DNA of 64,000 bases from Pseudomonas sp. R76 (GTDB lineage Bacteria > Pseudomonadota > Gammaproteobacteria > Pseudomonadales > Pseudomonadaceae). The stretch lies in contig NZ_CP019428.1 of assembly GCF_009834565.1 (NCBI RefSeq), forward strand, positions 3,720,001 through 3,784,000. Reading direction: 5' to 3'. The translations under genes and the position numbers were made by a program. Of the stretch, positions 24,334 through 33,592 are shown piece after piece. How positions within the stretch are numbered: position 1 is the first letter of the stretch; each line of letters begins with the position of its first letter. The notes beneath the pieces are model-generated. The model saw only the letters and a program-made list of their open reading frames with translations, was not told the DNA's origin and made no database searches.

Positions 24334-25767
24334 TTAAAGGCCGCCCATCAACAAGTACTTGATCTCCAGGTAGTCATCCAGCCCGTACTTGGAGCCTTCA
24401 CGGCCCAGGCCCGATTCCTTGATGCCGCCAAACGGCGCGACCTCGGTGGAGATAATCCCTTCGTTGATGCCGACCATGCCCGCTTCCAGGCCTTCGGCCA
24501 TGCGCCACACGCGGCCGATATCGCGGCTGTAGAAGTACGCGGACAAACCGAACGGCGTGTCATTGGCGCGCTGCAGTACTTCGGCTTCATCTTGGAAACG
24601 AAAGCATGCCGCCACCGGGCCGAAGGTTTCTTCCTGGGCAATCAGCATGTCGTCATGGGCTTCGGTGAGGATGGTCGGTTCGAAGAACGTCCCGCCCAGT
24701 GCATGACGACGGCCACCGCACAGCAGTTTGGCGCCCTTCTCCACGGCATCGCTTACGTGGGATTCAACTTTGGCCAGCGCCGCCGCATTGATCAGTGGGC
24801 CTTGTTCGGTGTCGCCGTCCAAAGCGCTGCCGACGCGCATCGCGCTGACCGCCTCAGCCAGTTTGCGGGTGAACGCGTCATACACGCCATCCTGGATAAA
24901 GAAGCGGTTGACGCACACGCAGGTTTGCCCGGTGTTGCGGAACTTGGACGCCATTGCGCCCTTGACGGCGGCGTCCAGGTCGGCGTCGTCGAACACGATA
25001 AAGGGTGCATTGCCGCCGAGTTCCAGGGAGACCTTTTTCAGCGTGTCGGCCGCCTGGCGCATCAACAGTTTGCCGGTGCGGGTGGAGCCGGTGAACGACA
25101 GCTTGCGCACCACACTGGAGGCTTGCAGCGCACCACCGATGGCCACCGCATCGCCAGAAACGATGTTGAACACACCGGCCGGAATACCCGCCTGCTCGGC
25201 CAGCACCGCCAGGGCGAAGGCAGACAGCGGGGTTTCTTCCGAAGGTTTGAGAACCATCGTGCAACCCGCCGCCAGCGCCGGGCCGACCTTGCGGGTGACC
25301 ATCGCCAGAGGGAAGTTCCACGGCGTGATCGCCGCCACCACGCCGATGGCTTCCTTGACGACGATAATGCGGGCGTCGGCCTTGTGGCTGGGAATCACGT
25401 CGCCATACGCGCGTTTGGCCTCTTCGCCGAACCACTCCAGGAAGCTCGCGGCGTAAACCACTTCGCCCATGGCTTCGGCCAGGGGTTTGCCCTGCTCCAG
25501 GCTGAGCAGTTGCGCCAGGTCCTTCTGGTGGCTCAGCATCAGCTCGCTCCAACGCTTGAGGCGCTGGCTGCGCTCCTTCGCCGTGAGCTTGCGCCAGGCC
25601 GGCAAGGCGCGGTTGGCGGCGTCGATGGCCAGGTGGGTGGCTTCGCCCGCGGCGCGCTGCACGTCAACGATCAACGCGCCGTTGGCCGGGTTGAGCACCG
25701 GGTAAGTCGGGCCGCCGCTGGACCAGCGGCCATCGATGTAATTGCCAGTACGAATCAGCGGGTTCAT
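24334..25767 (-). CDS. NAD(P)-dependent succinate-semialdehyde dehydrogenase-type aldehyde dehydrogenase (GabD-like)
   Basis: A 477-residue aldehyde dehydrogenase of the GabD type. Motifs include ITPWNFPLAMVTRKVGPALA, GSTRTGKLLM in the nucleotide site, the base glutamate in SLELGGNAPF and the catalytic cysteine in FRNTGQTCVCVNRF; the double-Cys spacing matches GabD. The C-terminal GGIKESGLGREGSKYG is also family-like. The start ATG overlaps the aldo/keto reductase stop as ATGA. It would oxidise succinate semialdehyde or a similar short aldehyde made in this cluster; the paralogue family makes the exact substrate uncertain. Confidence 0.9.
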   Translation of the reverse strand: MNPLIRTGNYIDGRWSSGGPTYPVLNPANGALIVDVQRAAGEATHLAIDAANRALPAWRKLTAKERSQRLKRWSELMLSHQKDLAQLLSLEQGKPLAEAMGEVVYAASFLEWFGEEAKRAYGDVIPSHKADARIIVVKEAIGVVAAITPWNFPLAMVTRKVGPALAAGCTMVLKPSEETPLSAFALAVLAEQAGIPAGVFNIVSGDAVAIGGALQASSVVRKLSFTGSTRTGKLLMRQAADTLKKVSLELGGNAPFIVFDDADLDAAVKGAMASKFRNTGQTCVCVNRFFIQDGVYDAFTRKLAEAVSAMRVGSALDGDTEQGPLINAAALAKVESHVSDAVEKGAKLLCGGRRHALGGTFFEPTILTEAHDDMLIAQEETFGPVAACFRFQDEAEVLQRANDTPFGLSAYFYSRDIGRVWRMAEGLEAGMVGINEGIISTEVAPFGGIKESGLGREGSKYGLDDYLEIKYLLMGGL

Positions 25768-26798
25768 GCCACGGCCTCAATCAGGTTGAAACGGTCCAGG
25801 CCCGGGCGGGCCTCGCGCAGGATGCGCCGGCCGGCGGTGTAGTCGTTGATCACATCGCACGGCGTGTAATTACGCTCCAGCTCGTGCAGTTCTTCGGCAT
25901 CCAGTTGGGTGTCGAGGGCCGCCAGTGCACTGTCAAATTGGGCGGTGGTGTCGGCCCCCACCAGCATCACGTCGACGCCAGGGTGGTTGGCAACCCAGGC
26001 CTGGGCGATCTGCGCATTCGACACGCCACGGGCACGCGCCACGCGCTGCACCGAATGGGCGATATCGAACGAGGCCTGGTCGCTCTACATCTGCTGGGTG
26101 AAAAAGTCGGTCTGGTTGCGAGTCGACTGCACTTCGCCGGTGAGCAACCCGCGCGCCAGCGGGCTGAACACCGAGACACCCAGGCCTTGGTCGCGGCAGA
26201 ACGGGATCATCTCGCGCTCTTCTTCACGGTACGCGCAGTTCAGTTGCAGCTGCATATTGATCGGCTTGACCCAGCCATTGCGCTCGCACGCCATGAGGAT
26301 CTTGGCCAACTGGCCGGTGAGCATGGTCGACACGCCGATGTAGCGCGCCTTGCCGGAGCGCACGATGTCGTTCATCGCCGCCATGGTCTCTTCGACCGGG
26401 GTGTTCAGGTCGAAATAATGCAGCATGAACACATCAACGTAATCCATGCCCAGGCGGCTCAGCGAGGCGTCGATGCTGTCCATGATGTGCTTGCGCGAAT
26501 GGCCGCTGGCATTAATGCCGCTGCGGGTGCCGTAACCGACTTTGGTGGTGACCACAATGTCTTCGCGCCGTGCGACACGCTTGAGGATACGCCCCACCAC
26601 TTCTTCACCGACGCCTGCCGAGTAGAAGTCGGCCAGGTCGATGAAATTGACGCCGTTGTCCAGCGCGTGGGCGACGATGGGCTCACTTTGCTTTTCGTCG
26701 AAAATCCACGGTTTCCAGTCCGGGGTGCCCATGTTCATGGTGCCCAGGCACAGGCGGGAGACTTGCAGGCCGGAGTTGCCCAAACGGATGTATTGCAT
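25764..26798 (-). pseudogene. Aldo/keto reductase interrupted by an in-frame TAG
   Basis: Two pieces in one reading frame together give a full-length (about 344-codon) aldo/keto reductase. From ATG 26798 (GAGGA 7 bases upstream), residues include the catalytic Asp and Tyr in FIDLADFYSAG, Lys in VVTTKVG and His in VFMLHYFD. Codon 238 (26085-26087) is TAG, after FFTQQM; the frame continues SDQASFDIAHSVQRVARARG and on to the family's cofactor-binding C-terminus (SNAQIAQAWVANHPGVDVML) and a stop that overlaps the next gene. The split would remove the NADPH-binding end. A single base change from TAC or CAG-type codons, a sequencing error, or readthrough could explain it. Both halves otherwise look intact, so any inactivation is recent. 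Confidence 0.85.
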
Positions 26799-26808
26799 GG
26801 GGATGTCC

Positions 26809-27321
26809 TCAGGCCTTTGGCGTGTAGAAAGGGTTGCTGATGTGGTTGACCACATCGGCCAGTTGCGCGGTGTAGGGCGTGCCATTGAGGGCGGCGCGGA
26901 TCGCGGTGCGGCAGGCGTTGTAGTTGTTCAGGTAGACGGCGTCCAAGTCATCGCAGGCCGGGTTGACCCAGTTGGCGGTGATGATGGCCCATTCGTCTTC
27001 GGCTTCCGGCGGCAAGGTGCCGTCGAGCAAGGCTTCCAGCACGGCCTTGGCGATACCGGCCTGGGACGCGCCCCAGGTGGCATTGCCGTGCAAGTCGCTG
27101 CCAATCGCGGCCTTGTTGACGTAGAGGGTCATGGGCTTGACCGGGATGTTTGGCTGGGCAATCACCATGAACGGGCAATGGCCCTGGCTTGGCGACGCAA
27201 GGCTGTTGGCAAACGCCTGGCCGGCCGGCCCGTTGCGTGGGCCGATGAGGATGTTGATGTGGGCAGCATTGACGCCTGGGCCTTCGAAGCCCTCGCCGAT
27301 GTACAGATCAAGTGGTTTCAT
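26809..27321 (-). CDS. Formaldehyde-activating enzyme (Fae) family protein
   Basis: A 170-residue protein matching the Fae fold along its length: AHINILIGPRNGPAGQAFAN, then SQGHCPFMVIAQPNIPVKP and IAKAVLEALLDGTLP. Classical Fae condenses formaldehyde with tetrahydromethanopterin in methylotrophs; the conserved His (His17 there) aligns with His21 in NAAHINIL. Pseudomonads are not known to make that cofactor, so this homologue probably handles a different carbonyl. It is the promoter-proximal gene of the cluster, 10 bases before the aldo/keto reductase start. ATG 27321 fits the family; the frame extends to 27375 without support. Confidence 0.85.
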   Translation of the reverse strand: MKPLDLYIGEGFEGPGVNAAHINILIGPRNGPAGQAFANSLASPSQGHCPFMVIAQPNIPVKPMTLYVNKAAIGSDLHGNATWGASQAGIAKAVLEALLDGTLPPEAEDEWAIITANWVNPACDDLDAVYLNNYNACRTAIRAALNGTPYTAQLADVVNHISNPFYTPKA

Positions 27322-27481
27322 TTCGCAAACGCTCGTTGTTGTTATGAGGGGAGCTTGTTGGCGATTTTTTAGCACTGGAGCTGGCAGCGGCCGTAACCAT
27401 TAAAAGTCATAGGGGTGTGAGTTTTGCTCATGGCCCCTGCGACGATCGATGCCGTTTTGTGTCGTTGACCTACTTTGTTAC

Positions 27482-27529
27482 ACACCATATAGTGTGCCCA
27501 CAAACAGAACAGACCACTACATAGTGTGC
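27482..27529 (+). promoter_or_regulatory. Tandem NrdR boxes upstream of nrdB
   Basis: ACACCATATAGTGTGC (27482-27497) and CCACTACATAGTGTGC (27514-27529) match the NrdR-box palindrome. They are 32 bases apart centre to centre, about three helical turns, which is the known arrangement for repression by the ATP/dATP-sensing NrdR. They lie in the 325-base gap shared with the divergent Fae gene. Nothing else in the gap looks like a gene. Confidence 0.85.
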
Positions 27530-27646
27530 AGTATCGGTATTTACCGACCACACTACGCGCAATATTTCAATGCCTAGTAGCCTGCAAACCGCATATTTTT
27601 GGACGGGTTCACACACCGTCAGAACAGACCAGGAAGGAGTATTTCA

Positions 27647-28897
27647 ATGCTGAGTTGGGATGAAGTCGACAACGAAGACACCGGTGCAGCGGTGATCAAG
27701 GGCGCCAACGCCGGGCATGCCAGCGAAGCCAACATGGACCGCCTCGACGGTGCCGGCGCCGCTGCCGCGCTGGAAGCGCGCAACGTGACTGCCAATGACT
27801 CCGCCGCGATCATCCGCGCCAAGGCCGCCCTCGACAAACTCGACGTCGCCGAAGGCCTCGCCGAACTCGAAGGCTCCGCCGCCCGCGTCGCCGTTGACGA
27901 AAAACGCATGATCAACTGCCGCGCAGACCTCAACCAACTCGTGCCTTTCAAGTACGACTGGGCCTGGCAGAAATACCTCGACGGCTGCGCCAACCACTGG
28001 ATGCCGCAAGAGGTCAACATGACCGCCGACATCGCCCTGTGGAAAAACCCCGAAGGCCTGACCGATGACGAACGCCGCATCGTCATGCGCAACCTCGGCT
28101 TCTTCTCCACCGCCGACTCCCTGGTTGCCAACAACCTCGTGCTGGCCGTGTACCGCCTGATCACCAACCCGGAATGCCGCCAGTACATCCTGCGCCAGGC
28201 CTTCGAAGAAGCGATCCACACCCACGCCTACCAGTACTGCATCGAATCGCTGGCCATGGATGAAGGCGAAATCTTCAACATGTACCACGAGATTCCATCG
28301 GTCGCCAAAAAGGCCGCCTGGGGCTTGAAGTACACCCGTTCGATCTCCGATCCGAAGTTCGAAACCGGCACCGTTGAGACTGATAAAGAGTTGCTGCGCA
28401 ACCTGGTCGCCTACTACTGCGTCCTGGAAGGCATCTTCTTCTATTGCGGCTTCACCCAGATCCTGTCCATGGGCCGTCGCAACAAAATGACCGGCGTGGC
28501 GGAGCAGTTCCAGTACATCCTGCGCGATGAATCGATGCACCTGAACTTCGGTATCGATGTGATCAACCAGATCAAAATCGAAAACCCGCATTTGTGGGAT
28601 GCCGAGATGAAGGAAGAAGCGACACAGATGATTCTGCAAGGGACTCAGCTGGAGATCGAGTACGCACGTGACACCATGCCTCGTGGGGTGTTGGGGATGA
28701 ATGCGGCGATGATGGAGGACTATCTGAAGTTCATCGCTAACCGTCGTTTGTCGCAGATTGGGTTGAAGGAAGAGTATCCAGGGACAACGAATCCGTTCCC
28801 TTGGATGAGCGAGATTATGGACTTGAAGAAAGAGAAAAACTTCTTCGAGACCCGCGTGATCGAGTATCAAACCGGCGGCGCACTGAGCTGGGACTGA
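27647..28897 (+). CDS. nrdB: Class Ia ribonucleoside-diphosphate reductase, beta subunit
   Basis: A 416-residue R2 protein that houses the di-iron/tyrosyl radical cofactor used by NrdA to reduce ribonucleoside diphosphates. The EEAIHTHAY segment supplies the Glu, His and radical-tyrosine spacing of E. coli Glu115/His118/Tyr122, and [10 protein letters not shown] supplies later iron ligands. It is longer than E. coli NrdB because of an N-terminal extension of about 80 residues rich in Ala and Asp, as in other Pseudomonas. ATG 27647 has AAGGAG upstream. nrdA is not adjacent in this window; the gene has its own NrdR boxes. Confidence 0.95.
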   Translation: MLSWDEVDNEDTGAAVIKGANAGHASEANMDRLDGAGAAAALEARNVTANDSAAIIRAKAALDKLDVAEGLAELEGSAARVAVDEKRMINCRADLNQLVPFKYDWAWQKYLDGCANHWMPQEVNMTADIALWKNPEGLTDDERRIVMRNLGFFSTADSLVANNLVLAVYRLITNPECRQYILRQAFEEAIHTHAYQYCIESLAMDEGEIFNMYHEIPSVAKKAAWGLKYTRSISDPKFETGTVETDKELLRNLVAYYCVLEGIFFYCGFTQILSMGRRNKMTGVAEQFQYILRDESMHLNFGIDVINQIKIENPHLWDAEMKEEATQMILQGTQLEIEYARDTMPRGVLGMNAAMMEDYLKFIANRRLSQIGLKEEYPGTTNPFPWMSEIMDLKKEKNFFETRVIEYQTGGALSWD

Positions 28898-28913
28898 TCA
28901 ACAACACAAACCA

Positions 28914-29006
28914 AATGTGGGAGCGGGCTTGCTCGCGAATGAGCAGTGTCAGTCACAGATGCATTGACTGATTCACCGCATTCGCGAGCAAGCCCGCTCC
29001 CACATT
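28914..29006. repeat. REP doublet, type B
   Basis: The arms contain GTGGGAGCGGGCTTGCTCGC and its inverted complement around a short loop, directly after nrdB and before the DUF1289 gene. The second flavour differs from type A in the GCGGGCTTGCTCGCGA core. Confidence 0.9.
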
Positions 29007-29044
29007 GGTTATCGGTGTTCCATACATTTTGCAAACATACCTTT

Positions 29045-29533
29045 ATGCCCAATCAAACCATCAAAACGCCCTGCGTCGGCCTGTGCTCCACCGTTTACGG
29101 CGACCTGGTCTGCCGGGGCTGCAAGCGTTATCACCATGAAGTGATTCAGTGGAATGGCTACAACGCTGACGAGAAACAGGCCGTGTGGCTGCGTCTGGAG
29201 CAGTTGCTGGTGCAGGTGATGGCCAGCAAGCTGGAAGTGTTCGACCCACAACGCCTGCGCCAGCAGTTGGAAGACCGCAAGATTCGCTTTATGCCGCACC
29301 AGTCGCCGTATTGCTGGGCGTACCAGCTGATTGCGCGGGGCGCGCGGGTGATTTCCAGGCTGGATGCGTATGGCCTGGCCTTGTTGCCGGAGTTTCGTGA
29401 GCGCAGCCTTGCGGATTTGCGTGATGCGATTGATCGGGAGTTTTTCCTGTTGTCCGAGGCGCACTACGAGCGCTACATCGCGCCGGGGTTTCTGAAAGAG
29501 GCCTTTGGGCCTGCCCTGATTGCCACGTTCTAA
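29045..29533 (+). CDS. DUF1289 domain-containing protein
   Basis: A 162-residue protein. The N-terminus carries the DUF1289 cysteine pattern: TPCVGLCSTVYGDLVCRGCK (four Cys, probably a small metal site), then residues WNGYNADEKQAVWLRL. The function is not known. The order nrdB then this gene is seen in P. aeruginosa as well, by my recollection. The ATG at 29045 fits the domain start; the open frame upstream runs through the REP and is not coding. Confidence 0.85.
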   Translation: MPNQTIKTPCVGLCSTVYGDLVCRGCKRYHHEVIQWNGYNADEKQAVWLRLEQLLVQVMASKLEVFDPQRLRQQLEDRKIRFMPHQSPYCWAYQLIARGARVISRLDAYGLALLPEFRERSLADLRDAIDREFFLLSEAHYERYIAPGFLKEAFGPALIATF

Positions 29534-29550
29534 CAGACACTACAAAACTG

Positions 29551-29645
29551 AAATGTGGGAGCGGGCTTGCTCGCGAAGGCGGCGTGTCAGTCAATACATT
29601 TGTAACTGATCCACCGCTTTCGCGAGCAAGCCCGCTCCCACATTT
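29551..29645. repeat. REP doublet, type B
   Basis: AAATGTGGGAGCGGGCTTGC and its inverted complement flank a loop with TGTCAGTCAATACATTTGTA. It lies between two convergent genes (DUF1289 and the E1 gene), where it could serve as a bidirectional transcription end. Confidence 0.9.
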
Positions 29646-29658
29646 GGATTTGTGTCAG

Positions 29659-32337
29659 TCAGGAGGCCCAGGAAGCTTCCCGCTCCGCCTGCAAGCCATA
29701 CCGCTCAATCGCCTGCTCACACACCTGCGGCGCCAAACTCCCCTGCTCCACCAACGCCGTCAGCGCCGCCAGCACAATGTGGTGCCTGTCCACCTCGAAG
29801 AAATCACGCAACGCCGCCCGTGTATCACTGCGACCAAAACCGTCAGTGCCGAGCACCGTGTAGCGGGAGTCCAGATACGACGCGATCATCTGCGGCACTG
29901 CGCGCACATAGTCGGACACGGCAATCACCGGCGCGCCTTTGGGCAAGCAGGTATTCACATGGCTGACGCGCTTGGCGCCCTGCGGGTGCAAGCGATTCCA
30001 GCGCTCCACCTCCCGCGCATCCCGCGCCAGCTCGCTGAAACTGGTGACGCTGAACACCTCGCTCGCCACGTGCCAATCCTCAGCCAGTAACTGTGCCGCC
30101 GCCTGGGCTTCGCGCAATAGCGTGCCGGAACCCAACAGGCGCACCTTGGCGTCAGCCGCGCCCTGCAGGCGGTACATGCCTTTGATGATCGCTGCTTCCA
30201 CGCCTTGCGGCAGGCTCGGCTGCGGGTAGTTTTCGTTCATGAGGGTCACGTAGTAGAACTCGTCCACGTCGTGTTCGAGCATCTGGCGCATGCCGTGGTC
30301 GAGGATCACCGCAAACTCGCCGGCAAACGCCGGGTCGTAGGCGCGGCAATTGGGCACGGTGGCGGCGCTGAGGTGGCTGCTGCCGTCCTGGTGCTGCAAG
30401 CCTTCGCCGCCCAGGGTGGTGCGCCCGGCCGTGGCACCGAGCAGGAAACCACGGGCGCGTTGGTCAGCGGCAGCCCAGATCAGGTCGCCGACGCGCTGGA
30501 AGCCGAACATCGAGTAATAGATGTAGAACGGCAACATGCGCAGGCCATGCACCGAGTAGCTGGTCGCCGCCGCCACCCACGAGCTGATGGCGCTGGCTTC
30601 GCTGATGCCCTCTTCGAGAATCTGCCCGTCGGTGGCTTCGCGGTAGCTGAGGATCGAGCCGATGTCTTCCGGCTCGTAACGCTGGCCGACGCTGGAATAA
30701 ATGCCGATCTGCTTGAACAGGTTGGCCATGCCGAAGGTACGCGCCTCATCCGCCACGATCGGCACGATGCGCGGGCCGAGGGCTTTGTCCTTGAGCAGGT
30801 GGGTGAGCATGCGCACGAAGGCCATGGTGGTCGACATTTCCTTGCCGGCGGCCGCCGTGGCGAAACCGGCGTAACCAGTCACCGGTGGCACAGCGACTGG
30901 CGCCGCGGCCTGGCTGCGGCTCGGCACATAGCCACCGAGCGCGTTGCGGCGTTGGTGCAGGTAGCGCAGTTCGAGGCTGTCATCGGCGGGTTTGAAGAAG
31001 CTCAGCGCTTCGGTCTGCTCATCCGACAGCGGCAACTGGAAGCGATTGCGGAAGGCGATCAGCGCGTCGCGATCCAGCTTCTTCTGCTGATGGGTGGTCA
31101 TCTTGCCCTGCCCGGCTTCGCCCATGCCGAAACCCTTTTTGGTCTGGGCCAGGATCACCGTCGGCTGGCCTTTGACGCGGCGTGCGGCGTGGTAGGCGGC
31201 GTGGATCTTGACCATGTCATGGCCGCCGCGCTTGAGGCGGTCGATTTGTTCGTCACTCATGCCCTCGACCAGTTTGGCGAGTGACGCGCTTTGACCGAAG
31301 AAATGTTCGCGGTTATACGCGCCGTCCTTGGCGGCAAAGGTCTGGAATTGCCCGTCGACGGTCTGCGACAGGGTGTTCACCAGCGCGCCGTCAGCGTCTT
31401 TGGCGAGCAACCCATCCCAATCCGAGCCCCACACCAGTTTGATCACGTTCCAGCCGGCGCCGGCGAACAACGCCTCAAGTTCATCGATGATCCGCCCATT
31501 GCCGCGCACCGGGCCGTCGAGGCGTTGCAGGTTGCAGTTGACCACCCAGGTCAGGTTGTCCAGGCCCTCACGGGCGGCCAGGGTCAGGGCCGACATGCTT
31601 TCCGGTTCATCCATTTCGCCGTCGCCGAAGACGCCCCAGACATGGCGGTCGGTGGTATCGAGCAAGCCGCGATGTTGCAGGTAGCGCATGAAGCGCGCCT
31701 GGAATATCGAACTGATCGGGCCGATGCCCATGGAGCCGGTGGGGAACTGCCAGAAGTCCGGCATCAGCCACGGGTGCGGGTAGCTGGAGAGCCCACGGGC
31801 GCCGTTTTTTGGCCCGCCGATTTCCTGGCGGTAGTGCGCCAGGTCGTTTTCAGTCAGGCGGCCTTCCAGATAGGCGCGCGCATAAATACCCGGCGCGGAA
31901 TGCGGCTGGTAGAACACCAGGTCACCGCCAAAGTTGTCATTTCGGGCGCGAAAAAAGTGGTTGAAGCCCACTTCGAACAAATCCGCCGCGCTGGCGTAGC
32001 TGGCGATATGGCCACCCAACTCGCCATACGCCTGATTGGCGCGCACCACCATGGCCAAGGCATTCCAGCGCACCAGCGAGGCCAGGCGTTCTTCGGTGGC
32101 GAGGTCGCCGGGAAAGGCAGGCTGCTGCTCGACGCTGATGCTGTTGATGTAAGGCGTGCCGTGGCGCGGTTTCCAGTCGATGTGCGCGGCGCTGCCTTCG
32201 CGGGCCAGCAGGTCGAGGATCTGCCGTGCGCGTTCGGGGCCGGCGTTGGCCACCAGCGAGGCCAGGGCGTCGCGCCACTCGTCCTGCTCTACTTGATCCA
32301 ACGCGGTGTGATTGACTGCACTCGCGAAACCGTTCAT
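29659..32337 (-). CDS. AceE-like 2-oxo acid dehydrogenase E1 component (orphan)
   Basis: An 892-residue homodimeric-type pyruvate dehydrogenase E1. The ThDP-binding motif is GDGEMDEPES with NCNLQRLDGPVRGNG following; substrate and phosphate residues are in YPHPWLMPDFWQFPTGSMG. The C-terminal transketolase-like half includes TAGRTTLGGEGLQHQDG. It would decarboxylate a 2-oxo acid and pass the acyl group to a lipoyl E2, but no E2 or E3 gene is nearby. It resembles the P. putida MdeB subunit that acts on 2-oxobutyrate formed by methionine gamma-lyase, which is also outside the window. ATG 32337 has GGAGG 5 bases upstream; the GTG at 32343 is in frame. Confidence 0.92.
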   Translation of the reverse strand: MNGFASAVNHTALDQVEQDEWRDALASLVANAGPERARQILDLLAREGSAAHIDWKPRHGTPYINSISVEQQPAFPGDLATEERLASLVRWNALAMVVRANQAYGELGGHIASYASAADLFEVGFNHFFRARNDNFGGDLVFYQPHSAPGIYARAYLEGRLTENDLAHYRQEIGGPKNGARGLSSYPHPWLMPDFWQFPTGSMGIGPISSIFQARFMRYLQHRGLLDTTDRHVWGVFGDGEMDEPESMSALTLAAREGLDNLTWVVNCNLQRLDGPVRGNGRIIDELEALFAGAGWNVIKLVWGSDWDGLLAKDADGALVNTLSQTVDGQFQTFAAKDGAYNREHFFGQSASLAKLVEGMSDEQIDRLKRGGHDMVKIHAAYHAARRVKGQPTVILAQTKKGFGMGEAGQGKMTTHQQKKLDRDALIAFRNRFQLPLSDEQTEALSFFKPADDSLELRYLHQRRNALGGYVPSRSQAAAPVAVPPVTGYAGFATAAAGKEMSTTMAFVRMLTHLLKDKALGPRIVPIVADEARTFGMANLFKQIGIYSSVGQRYEPEDIGSILSYREATDGQILEEGISEASAISSWVAAATSYSVHGLRMLPFYIYYSMFGFQRVGDLIWAAADQRARGFLLGATAGRTTLGGEGLQHQDGSSHLSAATVPNCRAYDPAFAGEFAVILDHGMRQMLEHDVDEFYYVTLMNENYPQPSLPQGVEAAIIKGMYRLQGAADAKVRLLGSGTLLREAQAAAQLLAEDWHVASEVFSVTSFSELARDAREVERWNRLHPQGAKRVSHVNTCLPKGAPVIAVSDYVRAVPQMIASYLDSRYTVLGTDGFGRSDTRAALRDFFEVDRHHIVLAALTALVEQGSLAPQVCEQAIERYGLQAEREASWAS

Positions 32338-32528
32338 GGGCACCTCCGGGCTTTTTTTCCAGTTTATGTCGGGGCTTGAGGATTTTTTGCCTGTTATCCG
32401 GCGCAGGCGCGTCGATTTTGAGCATGAATCACTGCCAATTAGCTTTTTCCCAGCACGTTGTGCTCAAGCCACACGAAACGTTGCAACTGTGTTTAAAATG
32501 CCGCCCGCTTAATGACTGACGCTGACCG

Positions 32529-33443
32529 ATGACCCCAGACGTACTCGCCACCCTGCACGCCCACCTGCTCACCGCCCTGGCCACGCCGCCCACCGAGACC
32601 CGGCGCCTGTTTCACGGCCGTGGCCGCTGCTGGCCGGGCCTGGAGCAACTGACGGTGGACTGGTTGCAAGGTGTGATGCTGGTCTCGCTGTTCAAAGAGC
32701 CCGACGCCGAGCAGTTGGAGGCGTTGAAACAAATGCTCAAGCAGCAGTTCGGCGTTTATACCGTAGCCCTGCAACACCGCTACCTGCCGCAAAGCACCAC
32801 CGAATGGCTGGTCGGTGAAGCCGTGGACGAGCTGACCATCACCGAGGGCGGCCTGCGTTACCTGATCGACCTGGGCAAAAAACAGAACAGCGGGCTGTTC
32901 CTCGACATGCGCTACGGCCGCAACTGGGTGCGCGAGCAGGCCCAGGGCCAGCGGGTGCTGAACTTGTTTGCCTACACCTGCGGCTTTTCGGTCGCCGCCA
33001 TCGAAGGCGGCGCCGACCACGTCGTGAACCTCGACATGGCCCGTGGCGCCCTCAGCCGTGGCCGCGACAACCACCGCTTGAATGGCCATGACCTCGGCAA
33101 GGTCACCTTCCTCGGCCACGACCTGTTCAAGTCGTGGGCCAAGGTCACTCACAGCGGCCCTTATGACTTGGTGATCATCGACCCGCCATCCTTCCAGAAA
33201 GGCAGTTTCCTGCTGACCAAAGACTACCAGCGCGTGCTGCGCCGCCTGCCGGATTTGCTCACACCACAGGGCACCGTGCTGGCGTGCATGAACGACCCGG
33301 CGTTCGGTGAAGACTTCCTGATCGACGGCGTCACCCGCGAAGCACCGGGCCTGCGCTTTGTGGAACGGCTGCAAAACCCGCCTGAATTCCCGGATATCGA
33401 CCCGCAAAGTGGCCTGAAGGCGCTGGTGTTCCGTCAGGGTTGA
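32529..33443 (+). CDS. Class I SAM-dependent methyltransferase (RlmI/COG1092-like)
   Basis: A 304-residue methyltransferase with the SAM-binding motif I in VLNLFAYTCGFSVAAIEGGA, acidic residue in VVNLDMARGALSRGRDN, and motif IV DLVIIDPPSFQKGSF. This is the RlmI-type DPPSF signature of 23S rRNA m5C methyltransferases. It lacks the PUA domain at the N-terminus, so target choice may differ. It stands alone between the E1 gene (divergent) and pcs. Confidence 0.85.
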   Translation: MTPDVLATLHAHLLTALATPPTETRRLFHGRGRCWPGLEQLTVDWLQGVMLVSLFKEPDAEQLEALKQMLKQQFGVYTVALQHRYLPQSTTEWLVGEAVDELTITEGGLRYLIDLGKKQNSGLFLDMRYGRNWVREQAQGQRVLNLFAYTCGFSVAAIEGGADHVVNLDMARGALSRGRDNHRLNGHDLGKVTFLGHDLFKSWAKVTHSGPYDLVIIDPPSFQKGSFLLTKDYQRVLRRLPDLLTPQGTVLACMNDPAFGEDFLIDGVTREAPGLRFVERLQNPPEFPDIDPQSGLKALVFRQG

Positions 33444-33592
33444 TGCTGAAACGTCCTACGCTTGCTACGCTAAGTCATACACCGGGGCGGTGAACCTTAT
33501 CCTCCCCTTCCCGGTCGATACCTGCATTCCCTGGCCAGACTCGACGGCGTTACGTCGTCGGCTGCCCTGTTTCACCTTTTGGAGAACCGCCC

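Noticed and set aside
24268..25842. 524-residue open frame opposite the GabD-like dehydrogenase
   Set aside because: Begins inside a REP and follows the third-codon GC of the real gene on the other strand.
28946..29645. REP doublets considered as CRISPR-like arrays
   Set aside because: They are inverted pairs, not direct repeats with unique spacers, and no cas genes are present.
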